A stretch of DNA of 20,689 bases from JAEYZS01 sp964469265. GTDB taxonomy: Bacteria; Bdellovibrionota; Bdellovibrionia; Bdellovibrionales; JAEYZS01. The notes under the pieces are model-generated. The model had not been told where the DNA came from. It saw nothing but the letters and a program-made list of their open reading frames with translations, and did no database searches. Location of the stretch: contig CAYXYF010000031.1 of the NCBI GenBank assembly GCA_964469265.1, forward strand, positions 1-20,689, given 5' to 3'. A program made the position numbers and the translations under genes. Shown here one piece after another: positions 7,584 through 14,080 of the stretch (position 1 is the stretch's first letter; every line of letters starts with the position of its first letter).

Positions 7584-8561
7584 ATGAATCACGATATCGC
7601 AGAATTACAAAGAGTATTAGAGATAGAAGCTCAAAGTATACTTGATGTCAGAAATCAAGTGGTTGAAACCTTTCCTGAAGCTTTAAATATTATTTCAAAG
7701 TGTGAAGGAAAAGTTTTTTTAACTGGCATTGGTAAGTCTGGCCTTATTGCAAGAAAGATCGCAAGTACGCTAAGCTCCACTGGAACCCCTGCAATCTTTA
7801 TCCACGCTGCAGAAAGCTCCCATGGAGACCTTGGGATGATTACTAGTAACGATGTCGTTATCGCGCTTAGCAATAGTGGGGAAACAGATGAACTCAATAA
7901 TCTTATTCAGTATGTGTCTCGAAAAAATATTCCGCTTGTTTCAATCACAAAAGATCCCAATTCCACTTTGGGTAAAGCCAGCGCAGTCGTTTTAAAAGTT
8001 GCTGTTAAAGAAGAAGCATGTCCTATGGGGCTTGCTCCAACCTCAAGCACTACGGCAGCACTTGCACTTGGTGATGCTTTAGCAATTTCGCTCTTTAAAA
8101 GAAAAGGTTTTAAAACCGAAAACTTTGCAGAATTTCATCCAGGCGGAAATATCGCAAAACGTCTTCTCACCCATGTGAGAGATATCATGCACCAAGGAAG
8201 TGACCTTCCGCTGGTTTCTCCGCAAACGTCTATGAAGGACGTGATTTACAAAATGACTGCATCTGAAGTGCGAGGGGTTGCTGGGGTCGTAGAAAACAAT
8301 ACTCTTGTAGGCATTATTACAGATGGCGATTTAAGACGACGTCTTGAGAGCAGCAAAAGTATACTTGATGAAACAGCCGAAACACTTATGTCTCAAAAAC
8401 CAAAAGTTGTTGATTCCAGCGAGCTTGCAGAAAAAGCTCTTCAGATGATGGAGCATCACAAAATCCAGTCTTTGTTTGTCACCGACAAAACCTCCAAAAC
8501 ACCAAACGCACCAGTAGGAATCATCCACATCCAAAACATCCTAAAATCCGGCATCCGCTAA
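7584..8561 (+). CDS. kdsD: Arabinose 5-phosphate isomerase, KpsF/KdsD family
   Basis: This enzyme converts ribulose 5-phosphate to arabinose 5-phosphate, the first step toward Kdo. The SIS sugar-phosphate isomerase domain comes first, with GIGKSGLIARKIASTLSSTG, a conserved His/Glu-rich stretch AAESSHGDLGMIT, ALSNSGETDEL and EFHPGGNIAKRL. Two CBS domains follow (VRDIMHQGSDLPLVSPQTSM and LVGIITDGDLRRRLE). The length of about 325 residues is typical. I place the start at ATG 7584, one base after the pyrG stop; an ATG at 7563 would overlap pyrG by 20 bases, and neither has a clear ribosome binding site. kdsA, often found between pyrG and this gene in other proteobacteria, is absent here. The stop codon TAA is part of a palindrome. 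Confidence 0.93.
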   Translation: MNHDIAELQRVLEIEAQSILDVRNQVVETFPEALNIISKCEGKVFLTGIGKSGLIARKIASTLSSTGTPAIFIHAAESSHGDLGMITSNDVVIALSNSGETDELNNLIQYVSRKNIPLVSITKDPNSTLGKASAVVLKVAVKEEACPMGLAPTSSTTAALALGDALAISLFKRKGFKTENFAEFHPGGNIAKRLLTHVRDIMHQGSDLPLVSPQTSMKDVIYKMTASEVRGVAGVVENNTLVGIITDGDLRRRLESSKSILDETAETLMSQKPKVVDSSELAEKALQMMEHHKIQSLFVTDKTSKTPNAPVGIIHIQNILKSGIR

Positions 8562-8580
8562 AAGGTACGCCGTACCTTTT
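8560..8580. repeat. Palindrome copy A1, fused to the kdsD stop codon; likely terminator
   Basis: Arms AAAAGGTACG and CGTACCTTTT are exact reverse complements around a single C, and a further T follows. The TAA stop of kdsD (8559-8561) overlaps the first bases. A stem followed by T residues is what an intrinsic terminator looks like, so it probably ends the engB-kdsD transcript. Because the element is symmetric it could work on both strands. A second copy ends polA on the other strand, 91 bases away. Confidence 0.75.
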
Positions 8581-8649
8581 TGTCTAGCAGCGGGTCATCG
8601 CTTTGAAAACCGTAGTTCGCGCCGACCTAAATAACGCAAAAGCATACAA

Positions 8650-8670
8650 TTAGGTACGGCGTACCTTTTA
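8650..8670. repeat. Palindrome copy A2, fused to the polA stop codon
   Basis: Read on the minus strand, the polA stop TAA (8670-8668) runs straight into AAAAGGTACG, a central C and CGTACCT, the same core as copy A1 (last two arm bases differ). Both convergent genes therefore end in the same stop-plus-palindrome arrangement. The 70 bases between the two copies hold no gene. It probably acts as the polA terminator. Confidence 0.7.
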
Positions 8671-11202
8671 TTTGGTGTCGTACCAGGTTTTGCCTGACTT
8701 TATGTTTACTTTTAGCGGTACATTTAGTTTTGCTACGCCTTCCATGACTTCTTCAATTTGCTTTTTATAGGTTTCGGACTTTTCTTCAGAGACTTCAAAG
8801 ATAAGTTCGTCGTGGACTTGTAGGATCATGGGTGCTTCGCATTTTTGGGATAACTCGATCATGGCGCTTTTTACGATGTCGCTTGCGGTTCCTTGCATTG
8901 GTGCATTGATGGCGGCGCGCTCTCCAAAGTTTCTGATGTTTGCGTTTTTAGATTTTAGTTCTGGAAGATAGCGGCGCCGGCCTGAGACTGTTTCAACGTA
9001 GCCTTGCTTTTTTGCAATCTCAATGGTCTCGGTCATGTAGTCTTGAACTTTTGAAAAACGAGTAAAGTATTTGGTGATGATATCGCTGGCCTCTGTTCTG
9101 CTGATACCGAGGTTTTCTGCCAAACCGTGGGCACCCATTCCGTAAGCTAGTCCGAAGTTAACGGCCTTAGCAATGCGGCGAAGATTTGAATCTACTTTTT
9201 CAAGCTTCACGTTAAAAATTTCGGCCGCAGTCGCTGCGTGAATATCAAGATCATTTTCAAAAGCCCCAACTAATCCTGGATCACCAGTGACATGGGCTAA
9301 AACTCTAAGTTCAATTTGTGAGTAGTCCGCTGAGATAAGTTCACATCCTTTTTCTGCAATGAAGGCCTTTCGAATGGCGTTGCCTCTTTCAGTCCGAATT
9401 GGAATATTTTGAAGATTCGGATTTGTGCTTGAAAGCCTTCCCGTAGTGGTGATCGTTTGATTGAATACCGTATGAAGCCTTCCATTGCTGTCTACAAGCA
9501 ATGGCAAAGAATCTACATATGTCGATTTCAGTTTTGTTAACTCCCGGTACTCGATGATCTTCTCTGCGATGGGATGCTCCTTCGTCAGCTTTGTGAGAAC
9601 ATCAGAATCGGTTGAGTAGCCCGTTTTGGTTCGTCGTCCTGGAGTGAGTTTCAATTTTTCAAACAGAATCGGCGCTAATTGTTTTGGCGAAGAAATATTA
9701 AAAACCCCACCAGCCATTTCATGGATTTCAGTTTCAAGCTTACGGATATCGTTGTGAAGTCCTATGCTCTGTTTTTTTAGAATATCAGTATCAATAAGAA
9801 CACCGTGTGTTTCCATAGAGTGCAATATTGGAATCAACGGCAAATCAAATTCATTGTAAACTCTTGTTAGCTGACACTCTTCGAGTTTTTTAAAAAGACG
9901 TTCTTCAAGCTTTAAGTTTGCATCTAGTAAATCTGATCCAGATGGAAAGTCAGGCAGCTTAATTTTGAATTCTTCTTCGTAAACCTCTGAAAATGAACCA
10001 ATATCTTTTGGATTAACCACATAAATTGCAACTTGGTGATCCCATTTGGCAATCTGGTTTTTTAATTTAAGAGACTTCCAAAAACCTTTAAGGTCATGCC
10101 CCTTCCACTGAAGAGTATGCTTATTAAAAAGCTCAGTGAATTTATTCAGATCATCTTGCAAGGTATAGACGACTTCATCCATTGCAATCATTAGCGCTCT
10201 GTCACTTTGTAAGATCCAAACTTCTTTATTGTCTTTTAAAAGTGGCGCTAACTCCTTACCATTAACGTTTTCTTCTTTAAAAGTGCGTGCTGTCGTAGGC
10301 GCTTCAGCTTGGGAGGCCGCGGCTGCACTTGGCGGTGGTGGTGGAGGCTCTGCCACACCAAATATTTTTCTTTCAAAGGATTTGAAATCAAGGTCGTTAA
10401 GGAGTTCGACCATCTCATCTTTACGGATGGGCTTTAAATTCAAATCTGCAATCGTAACTCCAAAATCAATATCAGTCTTGATGGTCACAAGCTCTTTAGA
10501 CAAAAACGCCATTTCTTTTGAATTGATTAACTTTTCACGGAGCTTATCAGGCTTAACAGAGTCAATGTTTTCATAAATGCCTTCTAAAGTCGGATACTGG
10601 TCAAAAAGCTTTAATGCTGTCTTCGGACCAACCCCAACAACTCCAGGGATATTATCTGAAGCATCCCCAATAAGAGCTAAGTAATCAATCATCTGCTCTG
10701 GGGCGATCCCCCACTTTTCTTTTACACCATCGACGTCATATACGATGTCTTTCATTGTATCGTACATCTTCACCATGGGGGTCACAAGCTGGGCAAAGTC
10801 CTTATCACCACTCACAATAGTCACTTCAATTTGGCTGCCCTCTGCAATCTTTGCGAGGGTTCCGATAATATCATCGGCCTCGACGCCTGGTTTTTGAAAG
10901 CAAGGAATTCCAAGTAGCTCTACAATTTTAGAAAAATACGGGAGCTGCGGTACCAGAGACTCAGGCATCTCTGTCCTGTTGGCCTTGTAATCTTCATATA
11001 ACTTTTCTCGAAACCCCGACTCTTTAGAATCAAAACAATAAGCCATGTAATCTGGCTTCATCTCTCGCAGAAGTTTAACGGTCATAGAAAGATAGCCGTA
11101 GATTGCGTTGGTTGGCATACCTTTAGTGTTTGTGAGGTGTCGGATCGCATAGAAGGCGCGAAAGAACATATTGCTAGCGTCTACAAGGAATAGTCTTTTC
11201 AT
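8668..11202 (-). CDS. polA: DNA polymerase I
   Basis: Pol I fills gaps and removes RNA primers and damaged DNA. The start is ATG 11202; an in-frame TTG two codons upstream is less likely. The 844-residue protein has an intact 5'-nuclease domain at about 1-285 (VDASNMFFRAFYAIRHL, GVEADDIIGTLA, SGDKDFAQLV, GDASDNIPGV). A Pro/Ala-rich linker follows (six Pro then SAAAASQAEA, near residue 290). A shortened middle domain comes next, then the polymerase with motif A DYSQIELRVLAH, motif B RRIAKAVNFGLAYGMG and motif C QVHDELIFE (from residue 795). The middle domain lacks the DxE-type acidic residues of the 3'-5' exonuclease, so proofreading is probably lost. It lies 48 bases downstream of the ftsB-like gene on the same strand. 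Confidence 0.96.
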   Translation of the reverse strand: MKRLFLVDASNMFFRAFYAIRHLTNTKGMPTNAIYGYLSMTVKLLREMKPDYMAYCFDSKESGFREKLYEDYKANRTEMPESLVPQLPYFSKIVELLGIPCFQKPGVEADDIIGTLAKIAEGSQIEVTIVSGDKDFAQLVTPMVKMYDTMKDIVYDVDGVKEKWGIAPEQMIDYLALIGDASDNIPGVVGVGPKTALKLFDQYPTLEGIYENIDSVKPDKLREKLINSKEMAFLSKELVTIKTDIDFGVTIADLNLKPIRKDEMVELLNDLDFKSFERKIFGVAEPPPPPPSAAAASQAEAPTTARTFKEENVNGKELAPLLKDNKEVWILQSDRALMIAMDEVVYTLQDDLNKFTELFNKHTLQWKGHDLKGFWKSLKLKNQIAKWDHQVAIYVVNPKDIGSFSEVYEEEFKIKLPDFPSGSDLLDANLKLEERLFKKLEECQLTRVYNEFDLPLIPILHSMETHGVLIDTDILKKQSIGLHNDIRKLETEIHEMAGGVFNISSPKQLAPILFEKLKLTPGRRTKTGYSTDSDVLTKLTKEHPIAEKIIEYRELTKLKSTYVDSLPLLVDSNGRLHTVFNQTITTTGRLSSTNPNLQNIPIRTERGNAIRKAFIAEKGCELISADYSQIELRVLAHVTGDPGLVGAFENDLDIHAATAAEIFNVKLEKVDSNLRRIAKAVNFGLAYGMGAHGLAENLGISRTEASDIITKYFTRFSKVQDYMTETIEIAKKQGYVETVSGRRRYLPELKSKNANIRNFGERAAINAPMQGTASDIVKSAMIELSQKCEAPMILQVHDELIFEVSEEKSETYKKQIEEVMEGVAKLNVPLKVNIKSGKTWYDTK

Positions 11203-11206
11203 TCCC

Positions 11207-11227
11207 AAAAGGTACGCCTTAGCTTTT
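11207..11227. repeat. Palindrome copy A3, diverged, upstream of polA
   Basis: This 21-base stretch matches copy A1 except at two positions: the right arm reads TTAGCTTTT instead of CGTACCTTTT-like bases, so the palindrome is imperfect. It lies 4 bases upstream of the polA start codon, between ftsB and polA. In this place it would sit in the polA ribosome binding region and could form a weak hairpin there. The polA gene is thus bracketed by copies A2 and A3. Confidence 0.55.
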
Positions 11228-11250
11228 CATTTATCAAGTTCTAACAGCTT

Positions 11251-11565
11251 TTATTCACCTTCATTGAACACAAATACAATATCGTCTTTATTCACAAGGT
11301 CGAAGCGATCTCTTGCCTCTCGCTCGATAAATCGCGGATCGTGGGCCATTTTGATTTGCTTCTCAAGAAGCTCAATAGATACCTTTGTGGATTCGATTTT
11401 AGATTTCATATGTTTTGTTTCGTTTTTCAGCTCCCAGAGTTGATACAAAGTACCATCTAAAAGAATTCCTGCAAACGCAAACATCAAACACCAAAAAATA
11501 ACTTTGCGTGGATTATTTAACAGCCGAGATAAAGTTGTCGAGATAAGATCAATTAATCCTGCCAT
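11251..11565 (-). CDS. FtsB/DivIC-like septum formation initiator
   Basis: This small 104-residue protein has one transmembrane helix at about residues 22-40 (KVIFWCLMFAFAGILL) and a coiled coil at about 45-75 (ELKNETKHMKSKIESTKVSI). A short C-terminal segment follows with DPRFIEREARDRFDLVNKDD. This layout and the 'xxxxIExxARxxxxxVxxxE' type of ending fit FtsB/DivIC, which joins FtsL and FtsQ in the divisome and acts in the periplasm. The ATG at 11565 has no clear ribosome binding site. It lies upstream of polA on the same strand and downstream of a strong terminator, so it probably has its own promoter in 11566-11611, though none is obvious. Confidence 0.8.
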   Translation of the reverse strand: MAGLIDLISTTLSRLLNNPRKVIFWCLMFAFAGILLDGTLYQLWELKNETKHMKSKIESTKVSIELLEKQIKMAHDPRFIEREARDRFDLVNKDDIVFVFNEGE

Positions 11566-11611
11566 GAGATTAGCTTAAACGAGTACGGGATAATTGAAAA
11601 GGATTCGACAT

Positions 11612-11645
11612 AAAAAAAGGAGCTACCGTATGGAAGCTCCTCTTT
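11612..11645. terminator. Intrinsic terminator after the beta-barrel gene
   Basis: Arms AGGAGCT (11618-11624) and AGCTCCT (11635-11641) enclose a 10-base loop. On the minus strand the stem is followed by seven T residues (plus-strand A run, 11612-11618), a textbook terminator for the gene at 11676-12671. A short CTTTT follows on the plus strand, so it may also work in that direction. Confidence 0.8.
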
Positions 11646-11652
11646 TAAACCC

Positions 11653-11671
11653 ACTTTAGCTAGGCTAAAGT
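11653..11671. repeat. 8-bp stem hairpin directly after the beta-barrel stop codon
   Basis: ACTTTAGC and GCTAAAGT are exact reverse complements separated by TAG. The hairpin lies 4 bases beyond the stop codon of the gene at 11676-12671 and just before its terminator. Two successive hairpins could protect the mRNA 3' end or strengthen termination. Confidence 0.5.
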
Positions 11672-11675
11672 TTTG

Positions 11676-12671
11676 TTAGATCGACATTGATGTGATCATG
11701 AAGTACTCAGTTTGGTCGGCGCTATAAAGACCTCTCAAACCAGTATCACGAGCATTTGTAGCACCATCTATTTGACGGACGCCGATATTGAAGTTTAACC
11801 ATTCTGCTGGCGAAAGATGCACAGATGTTGAAGCATCTAAGAAGTCTTTACGAGGCGTGTTTGTTACCCACTTCTGGTAGATTCCAAAAGTTTGCTCAAC
11901 TGCAAACATATCGTTTACGGAATACTTCAACCCCGCAAATGTCCAAATACGGAATCTATCTTGATTTTTGATGCTACCATCGGCATGAATGTAAGTATCA
12001 TCTTGCTGGAAGTAAAATCTTGGGTTCATTGTTAAAGATGCAGAAAGATTCTTTGATACATCTCTAGAAGCAGATGCATAAAGTCTTACGTGAGCAATTT
12101 GCTCTTTATCTTGAGACGCTTCAGATGCTGGAAGGTAGAGTCTCGCTTGGCCGTTAACTTTAATATCTCCAAATTGTGCAAGGTTTGATTTTGCAATACG
12201 GAGAGAAGGATCGTACATAGTTGTCTTAGAGTCTGTGTCTCCAATACCCAACTGATGACCAAACTCATAAGATACAGAAGCTGTCACATCATCAGAAACT
12301 TTATAGCCAAGGTTAACTCCGTTATCTGCTATAAGGTCTTTTCCTTTTCCAAGCTGGCCGCTGTGAATCGTGTCCACTGAAGCACCGTAGGTCTCGTTAA
12401 AAGCACTGACTTTCCACTTCTTAGGAGCTGCAGTTGCTTGAACTTCTGAAAGCCTTGCTGACTCACGCATTGCTGCATCGGATGTTGTGTTTTTCTGAAC
12501 AGCTGCCATACGTGCACGTTTTGCTTTAGCGCTTCTTGCTTTTTTTGCTTTATTCACCTTTGCTTTTTGCGCAGATGATTTTGCAGATTTCGCAGTTGCC
12601 TTAGCAGGAGCTGCGTCTACCGATGTTGCTGTAAGCGCAAGCGCCGACATAAGTACGATTATAGCCTTCAT
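11676..12671 (-). CDS. Exported beta-barrel protein with a Lys/Ala-rich N-terminal arm
   Basis: This 331-residue protein begins with a signal peptide (MKAIIVLMSALALTATSVDA, cleavage near residue 20). An unusual basic segment follows at about residues 22-56, rich in Ala and Lys (AKSAKSSAQKAKVNKAKKAR), like a histone H1 tail. From about residue 85 the sequence alternates between polar and hydrophobic residues in many strands (VNLGYKVSDDVTASVSYEFG, LRIAKSNLAQ, QARLYLPAS), as expected for an outer-membrane barrel. It ends YFMITSMSI. AAGGA precedes the ATG at a good distance. The basic arm may bind lipopolysaccharide phosphates or peptidoglycan; this is a guess. No known family is recognised with confidence. 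The gene stands alone, with a strong terminator downstream. Confidence 0.75.
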   Translation of the reverse strand: MKAIIVLMSALALTATSVDAAPAKATAKSAKSSAQKAKVNKAKKARSAKAKRARMAAVQKNTTSDAAMRESARLSEVQATAAPKKWKVSAFNETYGASVDTIHSGQLGKGKDLIADNGVNLGYKVSDDVTASVSYEFGHQLGIGDTDSKTTMYDPSLRIAKSNLAQFGDIKVNGQARLYLPASEASQDKEQIAHVRLYASASRDVSKNLSASLTMNPRFYFQQDDTYIHADGSIKNQDRFRIWTFAGLKYSVNDMFAVEQTFGIYQKWVTNTPRKDFLDASTSVHLSPAEWLNFNIGVRQIDGATNARDTGLRGLYSADQTEYFMITSMSI

Positions 12672-12750
12672 TTGATCCTTCTCCTTTGACGTGAAGATTT
12701 AAAAATTACCAAATTCTGTGTTTAAAAAATTAAACAATTATCCATAAGGA

Positions 12751-12957
12751 ATGAAAGCAAAGCCTGTACCAGATCCAAAGATAGAAAAGACTAGTGATTT
12801 CAACCCCCGAGAATGGGATGGGTATAGCGCAAATTGTCTAAGGGTGCCAGTATTTGTGAAAATAATTCAGCTACTTGGCAAGCTGCAGCCTAAAAAAGCA
12901 TCAAAAAATGTGAGCTCTAAACGAGGGATATCCTATCTCAAATATAAAGCAAACTGA
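12751..12957 (+). CDS. Doubtful small ORF, 68 residues
   Basis: An ATG frame of 68 residues, basic (beginning MKAKPVPDPKIEKTSDFNPR). AAGGA directly touches the ATG, too close to act as a normal ribosome binding site. It matches no family I know. Its stop codon TGA is inside the stem of the hairpin at 12953-12974. It could be a remnant of a mobile-element gene or pure chance; I lean toward chance. Confidence 0.2.
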   Translation: MKAKPVPDPKIEKTSDFNPREWDGYSANCLRVPVFVKIIQLLGKLQPKKASKNVSSKRGISYLKYKAN

Positions 12958-12974
12958 CACCTTTCGGTGTCAGT
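12945..12974 (-). terminator. Hairpin terminator for the Fn3/beta-helix gene
   Basis: On the minus strand ACTGACACC, a GAAA tetraloop and GGTGTCAGT form a 9-bp stem, followed by a T-rich stretch (TTGCTTTATATTTG). This lies 43 bases beyond the stop codon of the gene at 13017-15680 and is a good intrinsic terminator for it. Confidence 0.65.
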
Positions 12975-13016
12975 CGTTGCTAGAACTGGAGTCATTAGGG
13001 GACTAAAAACACCCCA

Positions 13017-14080
13017 CTAGTTCCGTGGAGCTAAAAAACTCCGGCGTGGGGATGTCACAGTCCGCCCGTGCTCATCTGTCGATATCACTTGGTAATAGTG
13101 GACCCTTCCTGACTCTAAACCAGAAATGGTTTGCGTGTGCGAGTCGTAATTAAAAGAGTTTTCAGGAGCTGATACTTTGTCTAAGTTCAAAGGGCTCCTC
13201 CCGTATTGAACTTGTCCCGTCCCGCCTGCCGACAGCGACCAACTAATCTGCGCTGACGTCGGCGTTAAATTGCTTACAGTCGGCCCCGAAGTAATTTGGA
13301 AGTTTGCGGGCATTGAGCCCTGAGTTGTAAATGTCTTCGAATCCGAAACAACTTGAGCTCCCGAAGCATTATACGATACCACTCGGTAGTAATACATCTT
13401 CCCAGATTGTAATCCAGAAAGTGTCTGTGTATGAGCATTGTAGTTAAACGAGCTTTCAGGATTCGAGAGACTTCCGTAAGCAGACGTTAAACCATATTGA
13501 ACTTGTCCTGTACCGTAATCCGAAAGACCCCATGATATTAAGGCTGATGTTTCAGTTATATTGGTCGCAGTAGGACCTGAAACAATTTTAAATGGATTAC
13601 ATGCAGGTGAAGAACAAGTTGTCGTAAACGTTTTAGAGCCTGAGACAGCTTGAGCACCTGCAGCGTTATACGATACCACTCGGTAGTGATACACTTTTCC
13701 AGGTTGTAANNNNNNNNNNNNNNNNNNNNNNNNNNNNNNNNNNNNNNNNNNNNNNNNNNNNNNNNNNNNNNNNNNNNNNNNNNNNNNNNNNNNNNNNNNN
13801 NNNNNNNNNGTTGTCGTAAATGTCTTACGATCCGAAGTAACTTCACTTCCTGCTGCATTCTTTGATACCACTCTGTAGTGGTATACTTTCCCAGGCTGTA
13901 AACCTGAAATCGTTTGCGTATGACTGCTGTAATTAAATGACGTTTCAGGCGAGGATACACTTCCATAAGAAGAAGTTAAACCATACTGGACCTGACCTGT
14001 GCCGTTATCTGAAAGCGCCCATGCGATTCGCGCAGATGTGTCTGAAATTTCTGTCGCACTTGGGCCAGAAACTATGGAAA
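13017..14080 (-). repeat. Tandem Fn3-repeat coding array with assembly gap
   Basis: Four related modules are visible on the minus strand, at about 13810-14080, before 13709 (partial), about 13318-13600 and 13017-13316. Each encodes GTGQVQYG, an SFNY...HTQT block and a YY/YHYRVVS strand. Adjacent modules are similar at DNA level, which explains why the assembly broke here. Confidence 0.75.

Larger units (their letters stand above)
12672..13016. other. Intergenic region with no convincing gene
   Basis: This 345-base stretch lies between the start of the beta-barrel gene and the end of the Fn3 gene. It holds an AT-rich inverted repeat (TGTTTAA, AAAA, TTAAACA) at 12719-12736, which may be an operator for the barrel gene. 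It also holds one doubtful plus-strand frame (12751-12957) and a strong hairpin at 12953-12974. Nothing else is seen. Confidence 0.5.

Noticed and set aside
10229..10576. Plus-strand frame of 115 residues with a Gly run
   Set aside because: It is antisense to polA; the Gly run mirrors the polA Pro linker. Codon use and lack of a ribosome binding site speak against a gene.
13017..14080. CRISPR-like regular repeats
   Set aside because: The repeats are in frame, about 270 bases long, and encode Fn3-type modules.
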